From contig NC_049989.1 of assembly GCF_000003815.2 (NCBI RefSeq), positions 8,179,642 through 8,243,641 of the forward strand: a stretch of 64,000 bases of DNA, read 5' to 3'. The notes beneath the pieces were generated by a model. That model had not been told where the DNA came from. It did not search any database and was given only the letters and a program-made list of their open reading frames with translations. The first letter of the stretch is position 1. Every line of letters starts with the position of its first letter. The DNA is from Branchiostoma floridae. Taxonomy: Eukaryota; Chordata; Leptocardii; Amphioxiformes; Branchiostomatidae. The translations under genes and the position numbers were made by a program. Positions 53,501 to 64,000 of this stretch are shown piece after piece.

Positions 53501-55531
53501 TCACCTTGTCATAGTCTTCATCCATAGCTCGCATCTCTCGCCAAGTCTTGTTCAGAAGTTGGATGCAGAGACAGAATAATTCCTCTAGAGGGCTCTCTTG
53601 GGTGAACAGCATGGGGTAATATTCAGTCCCCGTCTCAGAGGGGAGTTCGCCGATCTTAAGCATCTTGCACAATAGTTTGGTCATATCAATGGACGTCCGT
53701 GCGAACGGGCAAACGTAGTTGTCTTGCCTACACGAATTCTCCAATACAAGCCTAGTAAACGAGTCGGGATAATTCGCGGCAAAGTAGACTATGCAATCCA
53801 ACGCAAGGACCCCTGGCGGTCTCTTAGCGAAGTCCATCAAGGGGTTTGCGAGATTCGAGAATCCCAGTTTCTTGAATTCGACTTGCGCTCTGTCGGAGAC
53901 GCCTCGGCCTTTCCTCGCCTGTGTTCGTGCATTTCCGCCAGGGTTCGGCGTGGCGAATGATTCCGAATCGCTGTCTCTCCCGAAGGCGATTTGGGAGAGT
54001 TCGTACAGCTTTTCCAAATGGGCGGTGTCGCTCGGGTTGATCTTCGTGTACATGCGGTCTTCGTTCAAGTTCATGATCAGGACCTGCAGCACGTGTAGCT
54101 GGTGAGCCATCTCTGAGGAGACTTCCCGCCTGCCCCTGATGATGTAGTTAAGCATGACGGCCCGGATGTACTTGAACTGTAGAGTTTCTCCGATCTCTCT
54201 GGCCTTGACCTTGGAGGACCTAGACAGATAATGACGAAAAGAGATAAAGAAGTCCTCCTCTTATGATTTCAAACATTGTTATGATTGTACATTTTAGGGG
54301 GAGTGGCTAGCAGAAGGGTAACGCGGCGTCAGCCATGTCAGCCGAGTGCCTTCTCGCGTTTTCAGCTTAGCACACCAGGTCACCACTATTCTTGGAAGAG
54401 ACGGCCCAAAGAAACTAACTGTCTAAGCACACCAGTGAATGGTTTGACGACGCCTGGGCTTCCCCCATACACTGATAACTGAACTCCATTCTAGTAGTGT
54501 CCACGTCTTCAAGAGTATATCATAAACGACACCATGGAGCTCGATAAAGACTTTAACTGCAAACCAATTATGTTCCTGCTATTAACACAACTGCAAAACA
54601 CAATTCATCATGATATGATACAAGCCATATAACAATAAAACACTGTTTTTCTCTCAGCCCACAAACCTGAAGTTCGACGCTCAAAATAACAGATTGACGA
54701 TGCTACACATTGTCTGTTTTATCTTCTGCAAAAAAGTAAAGTACTCTTCAGAAATTTATCTTACGCTTATCTAAAACAAGTTGCCTCAAACCTCTTGACA
54801 TTCAAACAGAGGTCTTACAAAAATCTAGCCCTGTATAAACAGTTGAAAGATTTTAGGCTCGTAATCGCCCCCTCTCTCAACTCGTAGTCCAGTAACCTTT
54901 AAACAGATCCCTTCAGAGCGATTCTCTTATCTCTAAGCTTACCAGTACCTCCTGCTGCCCCGAGCTAAGTACCAGTTACTTCAACAACAGTGATCCCTGG
55001 CGTCACCGTTACCATGGTGACGGCTGTGAAACTGACAGTCGTGGCGGTCCTTACCTGAGCCACAGCGCGTTGATGAGCGCCACGGCATTCAGCTGGACCT
55101 CCGGGACAGGGCTCTTAAAGTGCACGGTAATCTCTTCAACCGTGATCTGGGCGGAAATCGCTGCAATATAAAACGTACATAAAACCATTAAAAACGGAGC
55201 TTTAGGTTTTCTTTGTTTTACACACAAGAGATAAATGTTTGATAAAGCCCTGACTGTGCATATGTCCGGGATTTGGATATGGTGTTATTTGGTGCAGTCG
55301 TGTAGCGTATAACTATGAATTATACTGAGTATAAAGGTTTCTGTTGCAAAGTTTCAGTAATATAGCCGTATCTCAGTAATATAACCGTTTTTCAACGATA
55401 CAGCCAGATCAACTTCTCCATGTGCATTTCTGTCTAAAAGCGCGCGTAATGAAAAGGTACGCCAGTGCTAGTACTTGTATTAATGGACAATATTCTCATA
55501 ATATTTCCACCCGAATTATCCTCTTTAGCAT

Positions 55532-55569
<38 letters not shown>

Positions 55570-56318
55570 TGTGTCTGTGAGTGTGTGTGACTGTGTGTCT
55601 ATGTGTGTGACTGTGTGTCTATGTGTGTCTGTGTGTGTGTGTGTGTGTGTGTGTTCGAGCACTGTTTGTTTGTTTGAGCTCCATCATTTAAATCTCAGCT
55701 GTCCATTCATTACCGCATACCTTTGTAGAGATCTTCGCTACTTAATATGGCACATTCCAAGATAGCGAGAGATCGTTGCAGGATCATAGCCTCGGCGGGA
55801 GTACTCCTAAGGACGTATCCGATTATCTTCCGTATAAAGTCGTCGCTGAACTGTTTCCACGGAAGGATGCCGTGGTCCATGAACTGCAGAAATGCTGTCA
55901 GTATGTACGCCAATGCCTCACCCGTTGCCGTGCCCTCTACCACCATGTCAACTAACAAGGGCACGCCATTCCGGTACACGAATTCCGTCGCGAATGTCGT
56001 GTCGGACGAACCGCGAGCTAGCTTCATCAAGGCATCTTTCGTCGGCAGGACGAGAATCTCGCGGACCGTCTTGGACGGGGATGTCGTCAGACGCAAGATG
56101 GCGCCGTTTTTAATCTCTGCGCGGTTCTTTTCCGTTATGTACGCCTGGGATCCGTCCGAATACTGCAGGGCGTATTCCTCTGGGCTCTCTAAGCCCCAGT
56201 GATCACATAGCTTAGCAATGATGTCCGGTAACGGCCTTCGTTGGTTAAAGTCCAAGAACTGGGCCACTCTACCGGGCATCTCCACCGCCAGCTTGACGAT
56301 ATCCTTGGAAACCGGCAT
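50573..56318 (-). CDS. ELMO-family engulfment and cell motility protein, 5 coding exons
   Basis: ELMO proteins bind DOCK exchange factors and activate Rac in phagocytosis and migration (known family role, cytosol/membrane ruffles). Coding exons 5' to 3': 55721-56318, 55055-55160, 53505-54219, 52282-52479, 50573-51121; 2166 bp, 721 aa, near the 727 aa of human ELMO1. The start MPVSKDIVKLAVEMPG matches the ELMO N-terminus, followed by ITEKNRAEIKNGAILRLTTS (Ras-binding/armadillo region), the central ELMO domain (about 310-480, including LLNKTWREMRA), a PH domain (from about 550; ALVEGTIFNKV, KFWYCRL) and a proline-rich C-terminus (PNEPPPIPEDP), the type that contacts the DOCK SH3 domain. The first exon has an in-frame, stop-free stretch upstream to the acceptor at 56377/56378, so a 5' leader exon further upstream is likely. 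Vertebrate ELMO genes have about 20 exons, so the five here are unusually few. It could be an orthologue of ELMO1-3 or a lineage-specific paralogue. Confidence 0.94.
52977..52994 (+). repeat. Poly(C) run of about 18
   Basis: Homopolymer in the ELMO intron between 52479 and 53505; a likely site of length error in assembly. Confidence 0.9.
55533..55654 (+). repeat. (GT)n microsatellite, interrupted
   Basis: GT repeat with A and C interruptions, 65 bp from the 3' edge of the first ELMO coding exon, in its first intron. Confidence 0.95.
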
Positions 56319-56377
56319 GTCGTCTCTTGAAGTAGTCTTATCCCGTCTTGCTACAACACTTAGCTCCCCATGTGTTT

Positions 56378-59300
56378 CTGGAAGATATGAGAAATAAACA
56401 AACCATTGAAAGGTCACACACACAAGATGACAGATCACTACGTACCAAGCTACATATATCACAAACACATTGACAGCAACAATATAACCACCGAAAACCA
56501 ACAGCTTTGATGTATTTTACATGAAAGCATATGCGGGTTTTGAACCTGGTGTAATTGAGGGCATTCTCAGAAATGGTTACCCATGAATAAGGGCCGCGGG
56601 ACCCATCCACAAAAAGACACACCGGGGGCGAGAGCAGAATATTCACGGCTATTGACAGGGAGGTCTAGACTAGAGCCCTCTCTTTGATGAGGACTTATGA
56701 CCCCCCCCCCTAGTCCCAGCCCCTGTCAGTTACAACTTACAAAGCAGACAGTGTGTCGGACATAGCTGAGCATGATTTCGTATACATCACATCATAGAAT
56801 ATGAAGATTTATATGTTTTTCACGGCATATGTTTTATGGCCTTGAAGGACTTTGGAGAATAATCCATCATGGCCTATTCTGTATTACATGTTTCGAAGAA
56901 AAGGATCATACTGTCTTGTCGTATGAGTGTTTTTCCTAGAAATGTAAGAAAAAGCCACGACCTCGATTCAACGAAGACGTATAGAGGTGGTCAGGATGAT
57001 TTCAAAACGCTCCCCGTATTGCGATAATTGCCCGTATGTGGGGGGAAGTGTAGTATTTGACTTTCAGCTGCAATGTTTGTGGCATTGATATGAATAATTA
57101 GACAGTGGTATATTTGAATTCGAATAGGAATTATTCATAATATCTAGTTATCATTATCTGAATATATCAAAACAAACTGCTTCATACAATTAACCTAAAA
57201 GTAATGTTAACTTTTGCTTAAAAAAATTCATTCGCCCTATACTTTCACATTTTTCTGGCCAGCAAATATCACTTTTTTTACACAGGCAATTGAACGAAGC
57301 ATCTTTGTCCACCAATGCCCAACCCTATCAACAACCCTTAGTGGTTTGTCCCCATATGGTAAGTTTGGCAAGTCTTGATCAAACCCACACTCCATAAAGA
57401 TAATGGCTTGTCCCTCCCCCAAGCATCACCGTAAAACCGACTTACTTATACCGTAAAAACGTTCTGTGTGTAAAACGCGTTTACGCACATGTTTCACCGG
57501 CAATCGTTTGAAGCATGTCTAAGCTTACCACGTTCTAAGAGTCCGAACGATTTCCACTTAATAAGCCATGTTTAGGATATCTGTTCCCCGCATGGTAAAG
57601 TCTATGATGAACAGATTTGTACAGAAATGGCACCAAAGTATACTGATTACAGCTGCTTTTAAATTCATTACCTACCACCAAAGAAAAAACACAAACCATT
57701 GCTCAATACTGGCAATCGTGTTTCATTTTTTTTAGTCTGTACGTTCGTCTGTTTGAAATTTATTCATCCCACCATGTTCTGTCTACGAGAAAGGGAAATA
57801 TATTGTTTTTATTACTCATTTTATGGATCGGGTGTACTCAACCAGACAGCTTGCACAGATGGTCCTTCCGTTAAATCAAAATTTCCCCCCAGAAGTGAGA
57901 TCTCTATCAAGAAACAATTTCTGGTATCATCTTACAAACAGATGGGGTTGGGTGGGAACGCACGTACTTTGGAAGTCACTGTTTCAATGGTCATACAGGC
58001 CATCTTCTCGGGTCGACCCATACAGGCCAAAATACCCTCAATAACATTTCCCACCACCTGTCTTCAACAGGGACTAAGGCAAAATTTCTACGGGGATACA
58101 ATGGTCCTACAACCGAGGAACTGGCCTCTGTAGTCCCTGTTATTCTGGTATTGTGGCCGCCCAGGCTAGCAGTAATCGGCGTTACGACATCTGGACCTGG
58201 ACCACCCGAGTTGTGGTGGGATATCTTCATTTGCAGCAAACAATGTCGTATAATTCATACGTCTATCAAATGATCATGTCTAGACCTTATGTCGAATTCT
58301 ATAAAACTCTTATTTCGCACTAGAAAATTAATACTGAATATCAGTTGTAGTCTGCACCCACTAACCACCCCCCACCCCCAAGAAAAAGAAAACACTGAAA
58401 GAAGTTCGTCAAAAATCAACTTGAACTCACATCTAGCATTCCTGTTGGCACTGTCACAACACGACTATGAAAACTCTGAATTCGCATCATTACCGGAATG
58501 AATTACTGCTTCGCATTTCCCCAGCGGGATATATATGTATTACTGGGAGCTGTCGCTGCCAGCTATAATTTAGCTTGCTTGTAGTTATATTAAACAATAA
58601 AAGGGCACTGTCTGTAGCATAGTTATCTACATACATTAAGGGTTGATGTGATTTATCGGTATAGACGTTGCTTAAACTTTTTAAGCTCAGAGGACATGTT
58701 TTGTCGCCCTCTTGGCTCACATGTATATTCTAAGCACGCGTCTGTTTAGTAAACGTTTCCTTTACCATGTTTAGTAAACGTTGATGAAAATTCTCAAATT
58801 TCTTTTCTCGATCCCGTGTAAGTGTATTTTGTATACATGCCCTTTGAGAAATAACCATAGATACTATGATCCCACAGAAAATACTCTCTAAGACTTGAAC
58901 ATTCCTAGCCATAGATATGCTACAATGCATCGCTGCCTATAGATGTAAACAAATAAGACAACCCTTATTACCTTTTGTGCTGTTTTCTCGTGCTGTTGTG
59001 TCAGCAAAGGAAAGATTCAGTCATTTCCCCATCTTCCCTTCTGAGACAATACCGGACGGATGTGTTCAAGTCCTGAAACATCAACAAGAACCAAAGTTCT
59101 GAGAAAAGGAGAACCCTTTATGTTGAAGTCTACCTCACTGTGCCCTGTTGTAGAAATGCCCTGTTGTATTATGTCCAAGGCGTACACCAAACATAACGTA
59201 ATTAGCCGGTACAACGACTATCTTTGTGAAAACGTAACCCCGAGCTTCATATCCGGATAGATCTATACACAGCCACGGTTACACGACAGATTCAGACGAG

Positions 59301-60610
59301 TTTTCCCTGTCATGTGTTACGGTCTGGTACAGACAGCTGAGAGAAGCGAGGTCATCCCCAGAACGGTGCGAACAGCGCGGACGGTCCCATGCAAAAGAAC
59401 CGCCGGCCCACCCTCAACCAAACCTCGATACATCTGCTCCTTCAATCACAACAGGGGCTACGATCTACAAACATATGCCGACTACCAAAACAACAGACCA
59501 CCTACCTGACACAGTCGGGCAAAAACACAGAATAGACGGGCGTACAGGACACTCAAGGACACTAGAATCAACCCCACTACATGAAGGAAGTCACCCAGCA
59601 CACGGAACAGTCTATGACGGCACTAGGGGTCGCTATTCGCAAGAATTCAAAACTTGTCCTGTCGGGTTGTCCGCCTGGGGCGGTCAGGCGGGTTCCCTTT
59701 CGCCCCTCGCCAAATAATTTGCAGTTGTTGAAGCGGAGATAACGAGAGGAACGAGGATGGAATTTCTGGCCTCACGCCGGTCACCATAAAACCCTCTCTT
59801 GCAGCTGAAGGTTTTAAAGCGAGCTACATATACCCAGTACTTCTGCTATATCGATCGTGTTCGCGCCTACATAGGTTTGACCTTATTTTGAGACCACTCT
59901 CCTTGTACAGAGACCACCCCCTTTCCTGTGGGTGCCGCTGCAGTAATCGAAATCGCAGCGGCCAAACAAAACTTTGAGATTAGGGATCCCCACGGAATTG
60001 TATCAGGCGCTTTTCAATATTTTTCCAGATTATCCATAAGTTAGGAAACCTGTTTACAAATCTCCGTCAGATAAAGTATTCCACAGACTCTAGACGTTAG
60101 AGGATGATTGAAAGACAAAGATTCTATATCTACCCCCTCTCGTCCCGAATGGCTCAATCATCCCGAGGAAAGAACTTCACCGCTGTACGAAAGAGTGTAA
60201 AGGTCAAAGCGGTCACGGTCATGTTTGTCAAACCTACATAGTTGTCTGGCATAACATTTTGTAATACGTGGTGATACTTTAGAAACCAGCGGGGGTGGGT
60301 ACAGTCGTGCTGGGATATTTTAGGAATCTGAGCCGCATTTGGCATGTTTCTGTTTTGGGGCTTACATGTCGGAGATGAGACGTGGGGGAGGGTGACCAGG
60401 TCAACCATTAGTTGTATCAAATGAGTCGATGTTATAGCCTGGCCATCATCCTATTTCTAATGGGGCTCTTTCCCCCTGCGCGAGGAGCCCCGGTAGAACT
60501 AGAAGGCCCTAGAATGGTACCCTGGCTATCGATATCATTGTGTTTGCAAATACTAAAACGACAGAATTAGGAGCATGTTCTTAGTATCAAAGAGAAACAT
60601 AAAATCATCA
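56378..60610. other. Region upstream of ELMO coding start
   Basis: Probably contains the ELMO leader exon(s) and promoter, but I could not identify them. GC-rich stretch at about 59300-59700. Short open frames at 57699-58133 and 59312-59717 show no family features. Confidence 0.4.
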
Positions 60611-60615
60611 TTGAC

Positions 60616-60708
60616 TAGCTTGGATACCAGACCCCAGCCCGCTCTCAAAAATATCTATCGTGTGGGGAAATATTTTTGTGACCGGGCTGGGGCCTGGTAT
60701 TCAGGCTA
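60616..60708. mobile_element. 93-bp foldback MITE, TAGC(C/T)TG..ACCAG family
   Basis: Inverted arms of about 40 bp: GGATACCAGACCCCAGCCCG against CGGGCTGGGGCCTGGTATTC. Terminal TAGCT/..GGCTA. The duplication is not clean. Confidence 0.75.
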
Positions 60709-61069
60709 TTCCTGACTACTTGATCTAGAAACCTCAATGTTTTTGACATACAAAGCATGACTTGAACTTTGTTATTAATTCGTGTCGTGCTTATAATCAT
60801 TTGCAGTGCTTTTCTTATGATACGTATATGATGCTTATTCAAAGTACACAATACTTCCACCCTTTCAATGTATTCGCGGTTTGTTCCTAGATTCGGACAA
60901 GGATATAACGTCCTAATTAAAATGAGGAAAAGTCGCGCTAGAGCTGTGTGGTAAACGATGTGAGTAACGTCACGGATAAATACAATATCAATAACTGGAT
61001 AGGTCGCCTCATCTCCTCCCAGTTCTCTGTAGGTCGTTGGTCGGTAATAAGTAGTAGCCATTGCGGAAT

Positions 61070-61229
61070 TACCCTGGGAGCCAGACAGGACTGGGTAGCT
61101 AGCGAGTTTTGTTCGGGGACCCAAGGCAGTCAGCCCGCAGATCTCACATTAGTGCTCCGGGGGAGTTTAAGCCTTTTGAAGGGTAGATAAACTGTCCTAG
61201 CTGCCCGATCCCGGCTGGCTCCCAGGGTA
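61070..61229. mobile_element. 160-bp MITE TACCCTGGGAGCC with 9-bp duplication
   Basis: Ends TACCCTGGGAGCCAG..CTGGCTCCCAGGGTA are perfectly inverted over 15 bp. Perfect 9-bp duplication TTGCGGAAT (61061-61069, 61230-61238). Confidence 0.93.
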
Positions 61230-61431
61230 TTGCGGAATCGTTTTTCCCCATTTGTCTGAAACGTCTTTTTCTTCTTTATTGCGGACATTCGCTGGTCCAT
61301 AAAGTAAAACAGACAATTCATCAAATATATACAACATATACATACTTCATGTTAATGAGCGTGTACTCTTTGTGCCTAAAGCCTCTTAATACCGCTTGAT
61401 TTTTCAATATACAGTATAACGTGCCTCCTGC

Positions 61432-61564
61432 TCACCCTGATACTGTATGTCACAGTCAGTAACTGGTGGATCCCACGGATCTCGACTTGGAACGGTATAT
61501 GGACTATGATTTTGGTTTCAATGTATTGCACAGGATTACCCTCAGTGTCAGCCCGCACCGCCAT
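61432..61564 (-). other. Exon-like open stretch, product unknown
   Basis: Minus-strand ATG at 61562-61564 opens 44 codons (MAVRADTEGNPVQYIE...) ending at a good donor (ATCAGG|GTGAGC). The composition looks coding, with alternating hydrophobic and charged residues. No partner exon was found downstream, and its phase does not fit the first ELMO exon acceptor. It could be the first exon of an unannotated gene, an upstream ORF of an ELMO leader exon, or chance. Confidence 0.25.
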
Positions 61565-62682
61565 CTGCGCTCACCCAAAAGTGCCATCATGATAATCTAC
61601 GTTAAAGATTGAGGGCACTCAACAACAACAAGAAGAAGTTGTATGTAGACAGCAACATTGAATCATTGACCACACACTGACTGCCTCAATCGATATTCAG
61701 GTAGTAAGATACTGCGGCAACAAAACTACAATAGCGCACCCTCTATTATCCTCTATCTGTACCTTAAGGTTTAACAATAACGACGAAGATAATTGAGTAA
61801 CAAAATTTGAAGCAAAAGACTCTACAGAATGCCAAGCTGCTATTTTCTATCCTTCATAATCTCAAATTTGTGTGTGTGTATGCATTTAGACGTTTTTCTC
61901 GGACTTTTTTTTATTTTGCACCCGTCACGTTTTTCTATCTCGAAGGGCCGAACGTTTGACCGCGAGACATGTAAAGTAAATGGGAGTCTATCACTTTTGT
62001 ATCTGTGTGTTGAAACGCCCCTTTATCGTTTTGTTGGCCCTAATAGGATGTTTATGGACTTCCATTTAATACGTTAACAATGGATGATTAAGCCCCACGT
62101 CTCGGCGTGTCTAAAACCTCACTTCACGTGATAGAAAATGTTTTCACACGTTTCTGTGAATGGGCATGTCCACACAATAGTGAATTATGGCCTAAAAGAG
62201 AGCCTACGACTTGGTTTTGGGTAGAAAACTTGAAGAGATCAAATCCACTAGAGAATTAAGTTACATTTTTACACACAACGCTTGATCATTTTTTTTGCAT
62301 TCTCCACAAGTGAATGGAATATTTGAATGAATGGAGTTTTGATATTTTTTTTTTTACAAATCTACCCCCGTTACAAAATGGAACTGACCACTGCTCTGGT
62401 GCATGTTGGGAAGTCAATGGCGGCGCCCTAGTTTGAAATTTTCTACGAAATCGGTTTTGTCGTCTAAAACAGGTTTAAAATGCGCGTTTCCCCGTAGGAT
62501 CGCCCAATAAAGAGACAATTCTACGTGTTCTAACTCTAGAACGCATTTTAAGGTTTTCCAACGTCAACAATGCCCTTTAATAGTACTGCAAATGCAACTT
62601 GAATGTAAGCTCAAATTTGTGGGAGGGGGGAAAGTTTTGGTTCACGAGATCGTTGTTTCGAAAGTTGTAACAAAACCACACG
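61565..62682. promoter_or_regulatory. Upstream region and probable promoter of delta-tubulin
   Basis: About 260 bp before the ATG lies GGTGCATGTTGGGAAGTC directly followed by AATGGCGGCGCC. The first resembles the ZNF143/THAP-type TGC.GGGAA element, the second a YY1-type ATGGCGGC element, both common in TATA-less housekeeping promoters. No TATA box seen. Inference only. Confidence 0.4.
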
Positions 62683-62831
62683 ATGTCCCTAGTGACTGTA
62701 CAGCTGGGACAGTGTGGGAACCAGATAGGAGGTCAGCTGTTTAACACTGTGGTAGAAGACGCGTACGGAAAAGGCGGGCTTGGATGTACTAAAAAAGAGA
62801 ACACGCTCTACCAAGATGCAGTTCTTGAAAG
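62683..62831 (+). CDS. TUBD1: Delta-tubulin, first coding exon only (gene runs off the window)
   Basis: The exon begins MSLVTVQLGQCGNQIG, the tubulin nucleotide-binding N-terminus in the form typical of delta-tubulin (human MSIVTVQLGQCGNQIG), continues with a divergent stretch, and ends LYQDAVLER at a GT donor (GAAAG|GTGAGG). Delta-tubulin is needed for stable triplet microtubules in centrioles (family knowledge). The next exon was not found before the window end; the following 1.1 kb is mostly an interspersed repeat. Alpha-, beta- and gamma-tubulins start MREC or MPRE/MREI and fit less well. Confidence 0.85.
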
Positions 62832-63172
62832 GTGAGGTGAATTTGACATTCAATTATGGAGTGTTAAAATTTATGTAAGATATTTAGACTGGGAGCTGAT
62901 GGTGTAATGCTGCATTGACATTTCCAAACCAATACCTCGCCAGTTACTAGTAGTCTGAATGGGATTCCATGGCCATAGATTAGCCACTGCATGTGCAAAT
63001 TTAACGTGACTGTCAGTAGCCAGATTCAAACCTGGTGTACACCCCCACTACACCCCACCCACCCCAGACTTAAGAACCTGGCAGGGGTCTTCACTGGCTA
63101 CACTTTCTGTACTTGTACATCTCTGTAGTCACAAGTTGTAACAAGGTAAAAAAATGCCACTGATTCTGACAT

Positions 63173-64000
63173 AAGGCCACAGCATGTAAATTTTATGGAT
63201 GACATCAGCGCGCGCATTAATTTTTGCCTGATTTCAGACAAACAAACAAAAAAGAATTTTTTTCTTCTGCAGGGATGGTCAACATGGCCATAAAGTACCA
63301 AAATAAGCAAATATATCGTGTTGTAGCCCATTCTCCTACAGCAGAGTACCGTCAGTCATTTATTCCTGACTGTACTCTGCTTTCCTTCCCTTTTGCCGGC
63401 GGTATTACCCGCCCTACTTATTCGATATTAATGAGCTTGCCCTTATATGGGCAGTCAGCCATTGGGGATCGGGCGTTGGCATGGTGAGCAAACAAAGTCA
63501 TGGTAATACGTAACATGATTGGCTGATAGCTTCCCAGCGGCCTTTGCGAGACAGCTTGCGACAACAACAAGCCCAAGGAAGGCCTGTTCTCTGATTGGTT
63601 GACAGCTTGTTTGTGGCGACAATCATAATACCCGTAGGTAGGGCCTGGGACAGCAGGGCCCCATAAGGTAGTGCCGTTGGGGACCGGGCGTTAGGAGGAT
63701 GGTTGTAGCCTAATAATTGTACTTGTAGAAGTTAGTGCCACTTGCGAGGTACCCAGGACTGTAGTTGTAGAAATGTGTAAAAGTAACAGCAATATGGAAG
63801 CTATGAGTGTGGTTACCAACTTTGTTGGTGATGCCAGTCTACCACACTAGTGTAACTTTTACCAGACCATTACATGTCTTACATACAGGAATGAATGCCT
63901 GTTTGGCTCTGATACCATGTTTTGTCCCTTTACTACTTCTTTTTACAACAGCCATCACAACTTTATGGTGCCTATTTTTGAAAATGTAGTCATCTTGTTT
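63173..64000 (-). repeat. Interspersed repeat, copy 2, interrupted by a 373-bp element
   Basis: Reverse complement of the repeat at 1-470, continuing past the window end. The homology is broken only by the insertion at 63329-63701. After removing that block and one copy of its 9-bp duplication, the two copies align through the site. Confidence 0.85.
63329..63701. mobile_element. 373-bp nonautonomous DNA element with 9-bp target duplication
   Basis: Flanked by the direct repeat GTTGTAGCC (63320-63328 and 63702-63710). The termini are inverted: CATTCTCCTA at the left, TAGGAGGATG at the right (one mismatch in ten). The empty site survives in the related repeat copy at about 310-320 (GGCTACAAC on the plus strand). 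There is no ORF of note. Duplications of 9 bp occur in MULE- and Merlin-type elements; the superfamily is not proven. Confidence 0.85.

Noticed and set aside
57699-58133. 144-codon plus-strand frame upstream of ELMO
   Set aside because: No recognisable family features and no convincing splice sites; composition is not clearly coding.
58741-58782. Two TGTTTAGTAAACGTT motifs, forkhead-like
   Set aside because: Short, palindromic and without a gene context; too weak to call a regulatory site.

Overview
The window is animal nuclear DNA: every recognisable gene is cut into many short exons by GT..AG introns, and the spaces between exons are packed with small transposable elements. The gene set (HPD, a matrix metalloproteinase, a ZP-domain membrane protein with an 'HFRGGTISW'-type N-terminus, an ELMO protein, delta-tubulin) and the density of miniature inverted-repeat elements suggest an invertebrate deuterostome, most likely a lancelet (Branchiostoma). 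This assignment is inferred from gene and repeat style, not from a database match.

Layout. 1-3,000: interspersed repeat, an assembly gap inside a palindrome, and tRNA-derived SINEs. 3,023-11,181 (-): complete 14-exon gene for 4-hydroxyphenylpyruvate dioxygenase, 382 aa, all three iron ligands present, introns full of transposons. 11,200-16,400: intergenic. 16,401-37,707 (-): complete 9-exon gene for a furin-activatable, apparently secreted matrix metalloproteinase, 523 aa, with a 14 kb first intron that holds most repeats of the window centre. 39,520-49,302 (+): complete 18-exon gene for a 932 aa type I membrane protein with a ZP module; one intron carries an 18-bp minisatellite. It is head-to-head with the metalloproteinase gene. 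50,573-56,318 (-): ELMO-family engulfment/cell-motility gene with only five coding exons, 721 aa, converging on the ZP gene. 62,683-62,831 (+): first coding exon of delta-tubulin; the rest lies beyond the window edge.

The genes are unrelated in pathway (tyrosine catabolism, extracellular proteolysis, cell-surface/matrix, Rac activation, centriole biology), and there is no operon-like logic. All exon joins given here were checked by reading frame and splice phase: each multi-exon model closes to an uninterrupted frame.

The most interesting layer is the transposons. Several families can be delimited to the base because their target-site duplications are intact. They include a CAGGG..CCCTG family with 5-bp duplications whose copies each carry a different internal short word, several families of TAGCCTG-type elements with 9-bp duplications, a nested insertion with a reconstructable TA empty site, and a 373-bp element whose empty site is preserved in the repeat copy at the opposite end of the window.
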